The notes under the pieces are model-generated. The model saw nothing but the letters and a program-made list of their open reading frames with translations. It did not search any database and was not told where the DNA came from. A program made the position numbers and the translations under genes. A stretch of DNA of 64,000 nucleotides, from contig OW386289.2 of assembly GCA_936432065.2 (NCBI GenBank), positions 39,573,538 to 39,637,537 on the forward strand. Reading direction: 5' to 3'. Positions 30,157-43,400 of this stretch are shown piece after piece (position 1 is the first letter of the stretch; the number at the start of each line of letters is the position of its first letter). The DNA comes from Rutpela maculata. Taxonomy: Eukaryota; Arthropoda; Insecta; Coleoptera; Cerambycidae.

Positions 30157-31080
30157 AAAAGAAACTTCGTCTGTGGTTATTCTTACCGCATTCCTTTGCT
30201 CCTCCATTGCCCAATGACTATTTTATTAAAATATATGAGAATATATGTGTGAAGAGAGTTGACTATTTTAATTTGTAAACAATCTTAATGAATTAATTGT
30301 ATTTGTTGCTTTAAGTTAAGTCAGAAAAAAATTCGTTAAACCTATCTTACTACGTATATGCTAAGACATATCAAACTCATGCACACTTTCATACACACGT
30401 ACGCGCGCACATAACAATCATACATACACTAGCTGCAAATATATCTTTCTTAATTAATAATCTACTTGATTTGAGGAACCATTTTTTTATTTTATTTCCG
30501 AATAATTGTTTAGAATTGATGTCATTTATTTCAGTCAGTTTATATTATACACAATTGCTCCTAGGTAAGTAAGATATTTTTGCGTTATAGTTTTAGATAG
30601 CTTTGGAATTTTAATTGAGCTTTCCATATATCTAGTTTTCTAATTATGACCTTCATTTGTTTACATTTAAGTCCTTTTTGTTCTAGAACTATAGTATAAC
30701 AATAGATTTGACTGATATCTAAAATATTAGCCAACTGGAGAATTAGACAGACAATTTTTTTTTAAACAAAAAAATTGAATCTTTCAGTGAGCTAGATGCA
30801 TTTTAGTGTTTCAGCACTCACTGTGTAAAAAGCGAGGTAACATAAAAAAATATTTTGCATCACCTATGCAAGCATTACTTCAGACAAAAAGTCAATAGAA
30901 AAAAACACCCAAGCTTATACAAATAAATTTTATGGAATTATGTATTCAATGACATATTTCTTATTGTCCTATGCCACTTATCCTCTCATTATCGGGATAC
31001 CAGTTTCTAACATTTTTTTCTTTGTTTGCCAAAGTGTAAACATAAACCAATTGTAGTTCCGTGCTATTACATAACGCTGA
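30157..31080. other. AT-rich intergenic DNA, no gene seen
   Basis: Unique-looking AT-rich sequence between the array and the glycine-rich gene. A short purine/pyrimidine stretch with CACACGTACGCGCGCACA occurs near 30394. No ORF, RNA gene or repeat is recognised. Confidence 0.5.
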
Positions 31081-31086
31081 AGAAGA

Positions 31087-31094
31087 TATAAAAA
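31087..31094 (+). promoter_or_regulatory. TATA box of the glycine-rich gene
   Basis: TATAAAAA lies 40-47 bp before the start ATG at 31134. A start site about 25-30 bp downstream would fall near gcagactcta (31107-31116), leaving a 5' UTR of about 20 nt. Strong focused TATA promoters are common for insect cuticle, immune and secretory genes. Confidence 0.6.
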
Positions 31095-31133
31095 CGGTTG
31101 TAATTTGCAGACTCTAACATAATCAAACCAACC

Positions 31134-31412
31134 ATGAGGTGGTTTGGAACGTTAGTCTTATTAGCTGCTGTAGCTTACAGTAGTAGAGCGGACCAAAGTG
31201 TATCAAGTGGAAATTCTTTATCAAGGCCACTTGGTGTTGTGTACTTACTCGAATTAGTTTCGGCGCCTAGAGAAAGGGTACCAACTTTTGATGAAGAAAT
31301 CAGCAATGATATTCCTGAAAGTACAATTAACAGTCAAAAACATACATACTTATTGATCCGTCCGTTTTCTAAAGATGTTGAAAATGTAGCAGAGCCCCCG
31401 GCATACCAAGAG
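31134..31412 (+). CDS. Glycine-rich gene exon 1 (signal peptide and pro-region)
   Basis: 93 codons ending GCATACCAAGAG before donor gtaagt at 31413. The ATG context is aaccATG. Contains the hydrophobic leader and a polar/acidic region (PTFDEEISNDIPES). Confidence 0.75.
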
Positions 31413-34400
31413 GTAAGTGATGCTGTTGTATTTATAATGTGTGATGAAAGCGGTATTTACTAACTTATTGAATATAGTAAATATTGTGCAGCAAGTGTTG
31501 AAAATAGCACTTTTCACACGAGGACACGAGTGTGACAATTTGACGACACGAGCCGTAGGGGAGTATCGTAAGTCACACGAATATGAAAAGTGTTCTTCAT
31601 AAGTGTTGTACACTATACTTTTTCTACGATTGACCGCAATTTCAAAATTAACTCCCTCAATGGGCGAAAACTACCCCTAAATTTGAATATAGAATATTTG
31701 AAAAAGTGTTACTAATTTATTTTTGAAACGTAGGATAGTTATGTTTTTGAGATCGCTGATTCCGAATCTGAAGTCAAAATTAAATAATTCAAAATGGCGG
31801 CTCTAATATGACGGTTGGAATTTTTGTTTAAACAAGTGTTTTAAAGGAACAAAATAAATTGAGCATCTAGGTGGTGCATATATTAACGAAACACACCATT
31901 TTTGAAAGAAAAATTAATTACTGAGCAATTATAATAACAAAAAGGCGACATTTTGTTAAAATAAATGTGAAAACGCACATTGAATCGGCCATAACTTCTT
32001 TATTTTTTGTAATATAGAAACAAACAAAAAATCATTTTAAAGATTGATCTTTTTTGTTTCTTAGAATTTTTAATGGAAGTATCGCAGTTTTTAAGATATT
32101 CAACATTTTAAACTAAATACTTTGACCTAAAACCTATACAATTAAATATCTTCGAAACCATCAACCCTACACAAATATCTATAAAAAAACAAATTCATTC
32201 TCAGTTTATGAGCTTCATTTTTGATATCCACTATATTTTCTCTAAAACGAATATTTATTGAGATATTTGCAGAGAAACAAAAATGTTACGTTTTTTCTAA
32301 AATTTCTTTACAGTTTCAAATGCATTTTTTTTCTAAAGCAAGCGCTGTAAGCTGATGGAAAAATTTGAGCGTCCAAGTCATACTATATACTAACGAAAAA
32401 TAGTATATGGGAAGATATTTTTAGTTTTAATTGTTGACTATTTACATTAACAAAATGGCGACGTTTTTATTAAAAAAATTTGAAAAAGAACATTATTTCT
32501 GTCGTAACTTCTTTGTTTTTTATGCTATAGAAATAGAAAAATAGAAAAATCATTTGAAAACCTAATTAATAGTTTTTCATTTTGGTTGTTACCGCTTTTG
32601 ACGTAAGTGCCATAGTTTCTGAGATTTAAAATTTAAACTAAATACTTCGCCTTATAGACGTCATATTTATACTTCCAGATCTTCGAAACCATTAACTCTA
32701 CAGAAATTAGAAAAAAAAAAATGAAATTCATCCTCAATTTAGTAGCTTTCTTATTTGCCTCTAGCATGTTTTCGCTTAACTTTACGAGTTATTTGACGAA
32801 TATTGTTTTGAAATACCTTTTTTTAAGCTAAAATCACAATTTTCAAATCGTTATAACTTAATGACTATCAATGTTTGTGAAAAGTTGCATAGAACCTTAT
32901 CTTCTTAAAAGTTTCTCCAATGTTTTTAATTTTTTTCTTAGTTGCCACCCCCTGAAAAGGGGTGGCATCCACCCTTTATAAATTAGCAAGCCGCCGCATA
33001 ATATAGAAACTTTTCTTTGATATGCTTACTATTCAGTTGCCAAAAATGAACGAAATCCGTTTCATATGACATTATTCCGAAGTTAAAACCTACTTGATAT
33101 ATAATTTGACGTTTCTAAAGCGAAGATCGTGAAACAACTTTAATTCTTTTCAACGCACTCTTATGATTTGACTTTACACCAGTGTGGAAATAATATTACC
33201 CTTTCACTCTATTTACCCTCACTACTGCCACAAACATGTTTTGCGCACAAAAAATAATGAGAATTTGTAGTTTTTTAAACAGTCGTAGAGAAGTGGCTAT
33301 TATAAATTGTGATATACAATGCTTGTTTATAGATTGTAAATGTAAGGTACCGGTGAAGAATTTCTCACATATGGAATTAATAATTTTGAAGCGTAGTTAG
33401 CAGTCCATATTAAACACTTTTCAAAAAAGTCGTAGAAAAATAGTAGTACCCAGAAAACTTGTTCTACTACTAATGACCTAAGTTGAGTTTTGGATATAAA
33501 TATTTATCCTTCGAAAAAAATAATTGTAATTGCATAATTATTTAGTATCCAACACAAGACGTCTATATTCTAGAGGGTGATAGGAGTAAATGAATCTGTG
33601 ATCCGTGGAATTTTGTAACACAACTTTTTTTAATATATAATTCCATATTCAGATCTTTTTTGTCGGCTTCGCAAGATTCTAAAAAAGGATTCGACCAGTA
33701 TGTATATTTTTCTTTATGTTTATTCAGACATTACTCTGAATTAGCTTAAGTAATTTCTATGATATCTTTCTCAAATAGCAACGTATGGTTCGGCGGTAGT
33801 CCCATAACGATTTCATCAAGCTACGTTTAGTGTAAGGTGCTCAAAATAAGGAAAATTATATTTTTTTAGTTGAGAAAATCGAGAATATGCCGAATGCGCC
33901 AGTGATAAGAAAAATGTAATATTGCGATAAAGAAAACAAATTTCGTTGGAATTGCAATAAAATTTGTAGTTACGTATTTTAGGAGTAGCTAATACGATGT
34001 CAAAAATTACAAATCTAATGTGAATGCAATAATTGCAATGTTTTAAAAATTCAAAACGACAAATATTTTCTTTTATTGTGTAGAAGCTAAATAAAGAGGC
34101 CACTAAAAAAGGTTAAAAAAAATGAACCACCTCAGAAAAGGTCGCTAAAATATATTAAATAAAATTTTAGCGTCACTCAGTTTATTGAAGTCTATTACCT
34201 GATATCGATATTTAGGTCGGTGTAAAAATAAACGAAAAACGAATTCAAACGTATTTTTAACAGACAATATCGATATTAGGTAATAAAGTTCAATTCACTG
34301 GGTGGCGGTAAAGTCTTATTTAATAATTTTTAGCGACCTGTTTTGATGGCGTTTCAATTTTTTTTCAAAAATTTTTTTGTTAGAATTAAAGTAAAAACTT

Positions 34401-37400
34401 TGAGGAAATCATGTTTTCACCCCACGAAAAAGTGAATGTTTTGTAGCATTCAATAAACTTTCGAAAATTCAGATTCAAATATTCAACATTATACTATAAC
34501 AAGCTAAAAACGTACTCTTCGCCAACTTACTGAGCTTTTTATATATAATTGTTACACATTCTATAGGATACTCTTCGCAGTTTCTTGTAAATAATGTTAG
34601 TTTTTGGACATCCTAAATTTTGTGATACCATCTTTGTTGTGAAAAAATTATATGGAAAAAAAAATTTAAAAAAAATGTCCAACCTGTGCGAGATTCGAAC
34701 ACGGGACCTTTGGATTGCAACTCAAAGCAAATTAGCAAATTAGCAAATTACAATTCTTTTTATTTTGTTTAGCTGTGGTGCACATGTCAATTTATATATC
34801 ATTTTATTTATTTATTTTATTATTGCATTACAAATAAATAATTCACTACGTAACAGATACGCGTCTGAGCGCACGAGTGACGTAGCGGCCGGCTGTTCCG
34901 GCTAATGACTTTCTGACTCTGTGTTTTTATTTTGGGAGAACGGTCTCTAATAAGTTAAACCGTAAGCTATTGATATGCATATCAGGCGATTTCAAAATTA
35001 AATTGAGTTAAATTAAGTGTTATTTTAGAATTGGAGTAATAATTAGTATACACAGGGAAAAGATGAGAAAAAACCCTGTTTCAGCTGTCAAGCGATAAAA
35101 TCAGTTATTTGCTTTGTGGTAAGCAAATTATTTGATGGTATTATAGAGTTCAGCGAGGGGTCAGGGGGGGGTTTCAAGGAAGGGTTATAGGTTATTTGGT
35201 TTTTAAGGAATATGGTTGTTCTTTGGGGTAGTGAGTTTTAAGGGTTAAAGTTATGTCAGTCAGCTAGTGGAATGTAAATGTAAATTGGTAGTCTTTCATG
35301 TATGTATTTGTGCGTATGTTGTATGTTGTGTCTTCGTCTTATGTTTGTTATATTCTGTGTGAGTGGTGAATTAAATATTTTATACATGAAGAATCGTTGT
35401 GCTGTTTCGTCGATGTATTCTCTCATCATTTGCACCCCCGTAAGCCTATGCAGATCTGCTATGGTTATGTACCTGGGTGAATTAGTTAACAGACGCAGCG
35501 ATTTATTTTGCGTTCTTTGCAAGCGTAAGCACTGCGCATCTGAAATTATATTCCAAGATGCGCAGGCATATGTAAGAATAGGTCTGAAAATAACTTTGTA
35601 TAAGCAGACTTTGTTGTCAATAGATAATTTGCTACGTCTGTTAACTAGCGGGTACAATTTACTGAGTGCCGCATAGACTTTGTTAATGACTTTAGTTACA
35701 TGGGGTGCAAATGTTAGTCTCGTGTCTAGCGTAAGTCCAAGTAGGTTAACTGTTTTTCGTTCCGTGATGTCGTGGTTGTCAAGTTTGAGTTTTGCAACTC
35801 AAAGCTTTAGCCGCTGCGCCACCAGCTATTGCTAGAAAAACTGATTGTCTGTGATTTATATCCTTCGACAATCATACATAGGTACTTCAACTCGTACTTC
35901 TATGAAATATATATTAGTAAAATTCATAAACAAAAAAAATATATATTATGGAAATAATATTTCGCAAGATTTCCATTTTAGTGCAAGCGACAAAAATTAG
36001 GAGAATATTTTTTTTTTTTCAATTAAATAATTAATAACTTTTTTATTTACTGATCGATTTTCTTCAAAAACAATAGGGTTCTTCCTCTAGCTAACACTAA
36101 CTTACTTTCTAAATTTCAATACAATCGGATTTTTCTTTCTTAAGTTATCGTGCTTACAAGAAACGTGACGGACGGACAGACGGACGGACAGACAGACGGA
36201 CATTTTGAAAGTTGTTCAGAATTCGTTCACTAACACAATGATATGAAAATTTTTTCTCTACGAGCGATATTTACGATTTTAGAAATGTGCCGATCAAATA
36301 CAATATACTCTTCGTTTTTGCGAAGAGTATAATAATCGTTGGTAAAACTAAAATAGTACAGTCACTTGGTGTCAAAAAGTACCCAAACTTCGGACTAATT
36401 CTATAGCGGCTTGGAATTTTTATTTTTTTGCGGATTCTTAAACTATAGGGTATCAACTTCAAATATTAAAAAGGAATAGATGTGCTTACTAATAAGAGGG
36501 TGAAAACCAAAATCAAGAATCATTAACGAAGTACTGAGAATAAATTGTTGAAACTTATTATTATGTTTTGGGGATCGCTGATCATGAATGTGAAGACAGA
36601 AATTAAAAATTTTATGTTGCACTCTCAATATGGCCGATATAAAATGGGTAAAATGAATAAATTAATTATCTTTTGTTTATTTCGGAAATTATTAGATTGT
36701 TACATTTTGAAACATAAAACTCATCCACTAATAAAAAAATAATTGTTCTTACCCACAAGAGAGTGAAAACCACCCCCAAAGTTAACAAATAAGTATAAAG
36801 GAAGTACTAGGAATTTATTAATGAAACTAATATTATTTATTATTTTGGGGTTGCCGATTACGAATTTGAATCGGGTTTTTGTATTAAGGTGTACCAAATT
36901 AATAAAACAGTAATTAATATTTTCCAATTTTATTAACTATATAGAGATTCAACCTAAATTTATTATAATTATGCATCTTCATCAATGTTTGAGTCATTTT
37001 CATGTTTATACTTATTTAGACAAATACTTACATGCGTGCGATGTCCAGCGACTTAAGAAATGTGAGTGAATATCAAAAAAATATAAAAATTATGATGATT
37101 TCGGTCATTTGCAATTAACGCGTAAAAATCTTCCAAAAAGATATCTTAATCCTCTTTAAGGTCAGCTAGGCCAAAATAGTACACAAGTTGTCAGTATTTA
37201 TAATTCATTTTAAATGCGTCAATTAAAAAAAAAGTTAAGAGTTAACTTCAAACACTTCTTTTTCCTAAGCTGTTATCTTTATCAAAGAATAAAAAAATAA
37301 ATAAAAAAAGCAATATTTTCCAAAATAGTTTATTGCTATAATTTTTTTGTCTCCAGTAACATTCAACTAAGATGCTTCCCTGCTAACTTATTTAACTTTA

Positions 37401-40400
37401 AAGCCAAAAAAATTCATTTTTTCAAAAATGTTCAAAATACATCAAGTGTAAAATATTTTGGATAATACATCCATCACGGTCAAAATAATAGTTAGAAATA
37501 ACAAATAACACGATTCGGATTTTCTTTTTTCAATTTGGAATTTACTGGAACCAAAAAATGGGCACATTTTTCAGCAAAAATCTAAATTTTGCCCTTATTT
37601 TTCTTGTATCATTTTTGATTTTGCAGATACCAAAATTTGCCAAGAGAAAATTTTAAGCTTTAATTTGGTTCAAGGTACATGTTAAAAGGTTTTTTTAAAC
37701 CAGAGTTATGACTGTTTGAAGAGCAGGGCTACGTTCAAATGCACTTAACATTAATTGTATCTCGGCAACGATGAGCCTAAACGAATTTTTGTTACTTCAT
37801 AAGCTAACTTTTTTGTTATGACAAACTTTTCGAAAATGTGATCTTCTTTGAGTAATTTGCTTAAAACCTTTGAAAGATCAATGTTTTTTGCTTAAAAATC
37901 AACGTTTTCCACCCCTGTAAACTCGACGGATGTTAAAGAAATATTATCGTTATTAGGTTTTTTTTGGGTAAAATTCGACGATCTACACGTTTCAAAAGTC
38001 ACCTTTTCTTTTTTTCGAAACCCCTGAGTTGGGGTGAAACTCGCCCCCAATGAAAAAGCACCCTTATTCCTTTTCAATATATCATATTTGACCCATTTTG
38101 AATCAATCACTTGAATTTTAGTTTGTTAATCGATCAAAACAAACAACAAAAATGAGTGATTTATTTTTTACAATTAATTATTTTTATTTATTTGCTTTTA
38201 TCATGATTAGAGAATATTATTAGATATCATGCAAATCACAACTTACACACTTTTTTATTTATTATACAGAAAGTAGGTATTTTCATAATAAATAAAAAAG
38301 TTGTGTGATTTCCATAATACCTAAATAATATTATCTAATCATGATAAAAGCAAATAAATAAAAATAATTAATTGTGAAAAATAAATCAAGAATAGGTTTG
38401 TAAATAATAAATGAATGTTTCTATACTCTACTGATGAGAACTAACGAGTTCGAAAACATTTGTACAACTTTTCTAGAGTTGAAATAGAATGTAAGGTTCA
38501 ATAATTCTTGTGAATGACTGAATTTCAATAAATAATTTAAGTATCTTCAATATATTTTTTTGCCTTAAAATGCCAGGAATCATATCATGTAATTCAATAC
38601 TTCGTCAGTATTAGCTAGAAGAGTAGTTGTTTTGATTGGTTTCCCAATAATGAGTGTTTTAAAGTGTTTTCCTAAGTAGAGTATATTGGTGTGACCCGAT
38701 TGGGGTACCAATGTACAGAAAGTAGATGATTTCATATTAAATAAAAAAGTGCGAATGACTAAGTGTAAATAAATGATTTAAGTATTTTCAATATATTTTT
38801 TTTTTCTTTAAAATGCTAAGAATCCTATCATGTAATTCAATACTTCGTCAGTATTAGCTAGAAGAGTAGTTGTTTTGATTGGTTCTCCAATAATGAGTGT
38901 TTTAATTTACCTGACTAGTATATTAGCGTGCCCAGATAAGGGCAACAATATACAGAAAGTAGGTATTTTCAAAATAAATAAAAAAGTGTGTAAGTTGTGA
39001 TTTACATAATACCTAAATAATATTCTCTAAAAATGAGTGGACATAAAAAATATATATATTATATAATATAATAACATATCATTGTTTTCAGCGGCGGATA
39101 AATTAACAGGAGGGGGGGGGGGGGTCGCAAACATAAGAAATGCACGGCAAGCGAAAATTTGGTATTTTCCAAGGATAAACGCTCTAAAATGAAAAATCAG
39201 AAATTTGATTTGCAAAAACAGTTTATTTGAAAAATAGGTTTTGTCGAACAAATTTTTGGTTTTTTATGGAGCTTCAATAAATATTTAAACATTCAAAGTA
39301 CTAATAAGTAGAAATAACAACAATAACCAACTAATATATTTTACTCTTTTATTGTTCGATTTATTACCAACTGGTCACAAACTTTTACAGTTTAATTGTT
39401 ATACGAGGATCGTTTTATTTTATATGATTTATTTATAGATTTTTTTAGAATTATCTTGCAACAACAAACCTTGAAATTATCATTACCTTTCTTTCAAAAA
39501 AAGATGTAGCATGGGTGTGAAAAGTACGAGATTTTAATTTAGTCCTTCATAATTGTTTCAGTACCTACAGAAAAGTTGACAAATTGTAAAGACTTTGATT
39601 TTACAATTTTTAGAAAAAAAAATAGAATATTTCTTTGATTATTTCTAACAAAACTATTTTATGAAATAACATGAACAAATAATCTCTTAATTAGACAGCA
39701 AAATTGTTTAAAACAATTTGTTTACCTAGTGTAACATCCACTGTGTTTTTTAAATAGGTACCTAATAAATTTTATATTTACTATTTTCTTCTATTAGAAT
39801 TACAGAGCCGTATCCCCCAAGTATTTAATACGACAACGTCGAAACACATATGGAGGTAAATCAGGAGGCGGCGGCTTTGGCGGAGGAGGTGGTGGCGGAG
39901 GTGGAGGAGGATTTGGCGGCGGTGGCGGCTTTGGCGGTGGCGGAGGTAAAGGAGGTGGACTAGGGGGTGGACTAGGTGGCGGCGGCGGCGGCGGAAAAGG
40001 AGGTGGCCTTGGAGGAGGCGGTGGTCTTGGAGGTGGAGGCGGAAACCTTGGAGGCGGTGGTAATAGTTTTCCTATATTTTTTTTATTTAGCATTCTACAA
40101 TCAATATTTTGATGAAATATTATGCTCATGTGAAATAGTAATTTATTATTTACGAATATTATTACCGAAGGGCTAATTTTTTGTTCATAGGTGGGGGAAT
40201 GGTTTTTGATTATTTTAACTTACTAGATTCAGTTCATCACAGATCACCGATCATTTTTTAATAATACGTGACCTTATCATTAATAGACGGAATTGTTCTT
40301 TGCACAATTGCTTGATGTAAATGATTTGAGAAATTGCGGTTAGATTCGTGGTAGTAATTGGTATATTTTTTTATCATATACTATATTCCACAATCCACTA

Positions 40401-43400
40401 ACTTAGTTCTAATACTGAAGATCTAGTAGTAGTAATAAATATAGTATATAAATGTTTTAAAATTTGCAAGTTGTAATGCGATTACTCCAAAACAATACTT
40501 TAGTTTCTTATTCAGAGATAATATAAGATTTTCCACAAATATTTATCTTTACTAATTTTTTCTTTCTATATCCTTTAGGTCATGGTGGACAAGGAGGAGG
40601 CGGTTTTAATGGAGGAGGAGGTAAGTTACTAGTTGCATTGCAGTTTATTATTGGACAAATTAATTCAAATATATGATATATAGGGTGATCCATTCAAAAG
40701 CGGACCACCGTAATTTTTATCAATTTCAACAATTTATTTTTAATGATGGATCTTCAATATGTCTATCTTTGCATCTAATTTCATAATGAAATTTCAATTT
40801 TCAAGGCCTGCTATGATTTTTTTCAATGTCAAAAATAAATAAAAAGTTAACAATTTACTTATTTCAAATCCGACTACGCCACTGGATTAAGATTCAAATA
40901 GGTGTTTGCAAAATTTCATAAAGAAATATCAGTTCAAAAGAGATATAGGAAAATGAAAATTTTAATTAAATATATTAGTGAAAGATAAATTGCCATTAGT
41001 TGCCATGAAAACTATATTTTTTTTTATAATACCTTTGAATCATTTTACAAATAAATTGTATAATTTTTTAACCAACATATATATGTAATATTGGCAATTG
41101 ATTATTTAGTTTATCTTAGCAATTTCTTCATTTTAGGGAAATATGTTATTAATAAAATTGCAAATTCTGAAATTCTCGAGTTGTTATGAACAAATTAATT
41201 ACCGATATTATCTTTGTCTTTAAAAATGTCTACAGTTTAATTGATAATAGTCCAAAGGTCCATTTTAAAAGATTTTATTTAAAAAATTATGATTTTCATG
41301 GCAATTTTAGTGTATCTTTCAGTAACATAATAATAATTTTCATTATCCTATATTTCTTTTAAAACCTATTATTTCTTTATGAAATTTTAGACATACCATA
41401 TGAAAGGACCCTTAATCCAGTGGCGTAATCAAATTTGAGATACGGGAGATGTGGGAGAGATGGGGCAATTTTCACAAATTATTTTTTTTAATTTAAATTT
41501 TTGAAAATTAAAAAAAATTAAAAACACAGTAACATACCTTCATATATTGGACCGCTTCTTGCAAATATTAGTTAAATTTACTGGATAAATAGCGATATGG
41601 AAATATATTTTCTAGTGTCATGTATTTGTCCCCCGTTTTACGAGGGAGCGATGGGGAGATTTGGGACAGGTAATTAAATCTTCACAAAGATATGGAAAAA
41701 TATTTAATTATTGCAAGAAATAGCAAACAACGAGATGGAATAAAATTAATTCAAAAATCTTCAAATGCTCAGAAGAAAAACACAAATATATTGCAATGAA
41801 CGATAAAAATTTTTGCTAATGCAAATCGCTAATCTTGCAAAAATATTTAGGTGCAAACTTGACAATATTTTGAGTGCATATGGTACCTTTCTCAAATAGC
41901 CATTATTTTTGCATTCTGCAACGGTTTCTTGAATTATATGGATTGGAACGACAGAATTTTTCTTTTTTTCTTGTAACGTAACGGCATACCTAAAAACGAT
42001 CCAAATAATATAAGAAAATTAATTCATACATGGAATGGGGGAGACATATGATGCGCCAACTCTCCCTTAAAATAACTTCCCAACTCGACCCCCTGCTCGG
42101 TGTCATTAAAAGTGGCCAAATGTATTTTTAGGTGAAAGTGAATCATGAAATGACCTCAACATTTAATAGCTGAAACGTCGGTCGTTACATGTAAAATAGC
42201 AACACTTGCACTCACAAAGCAATGAACTGGATAATTTGAACAAAAAAAAAGTTACCTTTCAGTACATAAAGCAATTAAAATTACCGAAGATTTTATTTGC
42301 TTCTCTCACAAATATACATAACCTGTATGACACAAGTATCAAACTACCAACCAATCGGTATAAAAAGTCACTGTCCCAATTCTCCCATGGTACCAACTCT
42401 CCCGCATCTCCCCTAAGCTAAGATTAAGTAAATTTTTGAGAGTTTATTATAATGAGGTTCTTCGTATTGCCATAAAAATCGAAATAACTGTAATAAGCTG
42501 TTTCTAACAAACTGAAATAAATGTAAACGGAAGGCAAAGGCACCGTACCTAATTTTTTAAATAAAGGCTGAAAAAGGTTCAAGAAGATTAGAATCAGATA
42601 AAATTCCAACCACCCTTTTCGATGTCTAATAATTTTAACAGAGTTGCCCCATAATATGGGATAAATTGAACAAGAGTGGAATAACTAGAAGATTTTAAAC
42701 TATTCATACTCAATTCAAGCTTTAACTGTCTAATTATAAAACCTAACAATTTTATATTAATATAATTACAGTGACCTGTTTTTAATTTATTATAATTATC
42801 TAAAACAACATTCAACAATTTAAAAGTCCTCACTGCAGCTCATCAACGAGCAAAAGTTTTTGAGTCTTAGTTTATTGGCACTAAATCAAATTTCATCATT
42901 ATTTTGATATGCATTAGATCTGTGGATCAAATTATAATTTTCTGACAAAATTAAGATTATTTTATTAACAAATAAGACACATTTTATGAATGACATAACA
43001 TGAATAAAATTATTATTATAAATATTAAACAACAGCGGCTCTGATACAGATCCTTGGGTCACAGCATACTTGATAGCTTTAACAGAATATGGATTATTAT
43101 ATATTGTTCAACTTTTTCTGCCAATATGCTCTAAATGACAGCTTTTAATAAATTATGTAACACTATCGATGAATGAATTGATGATTATAAAAAAGTGAAA
43201 CGGTTTCATTTGTTTCATTCTTAATACACGCTTTTCTAAACCTATTTTAATGTACGCATTTCTTATTTTTAGGTCAAGGCGGACATGGAGGTGGCGGCCA
43301 TGGAGGAGGAGGAGGAGGAGCCCATGCATCAGCATCTGCATCGGCATCTGCAAATTCAAAAGCCGGATAGTAAGTTGCAGGATACGTTTTCCTCTAAAAC

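Larger units (their letters stand above)
34690..35825 (-). other. tRNA-like segment, split by a retroelement
   Basis: Minus-strand halves 35792-35825 (box A-like TGGCGCAGCGGC) and 34690-34728 (box B-like GTTCGAATC) form a tRNA-like sequence with anticodon stem CTTTG/CAAAG and loop core TTGCAA once the insertion is removed. It is embedded in the T1 repeat, so it is more likely a tRNA-derived repeat head than a functional tRNA gene. Confidence 0.5.
34513..36330 (-). mobile_element. TIR-type repeat T1 with internal tRNA-like segment and nested Jockey
   Basis: Read on the minus strand it starts with a 26-bp hairpin (ATACTCTTCG...CGAAGAGTAT, 36305-36330), contains a GACGGACG/CAGA simple tract and a tRNA-like segment, and ends with GGCGAAGAGTA at 34513. 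T3 (52356-53573) has the same order on the plus strand. It is split by a Jockey insertion (34729-35791). It encodes no protein, so it is probably non-autonomous. Confidence 0.65.
31413..39797 (+). other. Intron 1 of the glycine-rich gene (8.4 kb)
   Basis: Donor AG|gtaagt, acceptor ttctattag. It is filled with dispersed repeats, MITEs, a TIR-type repeat with a nested Jockey element, and a tandem duplication, listed separately. Stretches 33150-34120 and 36340-38150 show nothing I recognise beyond AT-rich DNA. Confidence 0.65.

Noticed and set aside
34690..34728. A functional tRNA gene
   Set aside because: The box A and box B parts sit inside a dispersed repeat and are split by a retroelement; the T-arm does not pair well. 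Treated as tRNA-like relics.
38512..38990. CRISPR-like repeat array
   Set aside because: Only two 241-bp units without spacers, in a eukaryotic intron.
39800..40129. Minus-strand proline-rich ORF
   Set aside because: Exact antisense of the glycine-rich exon 2, which has splice sites, phase continuity and a signal-peptide exon upstream.
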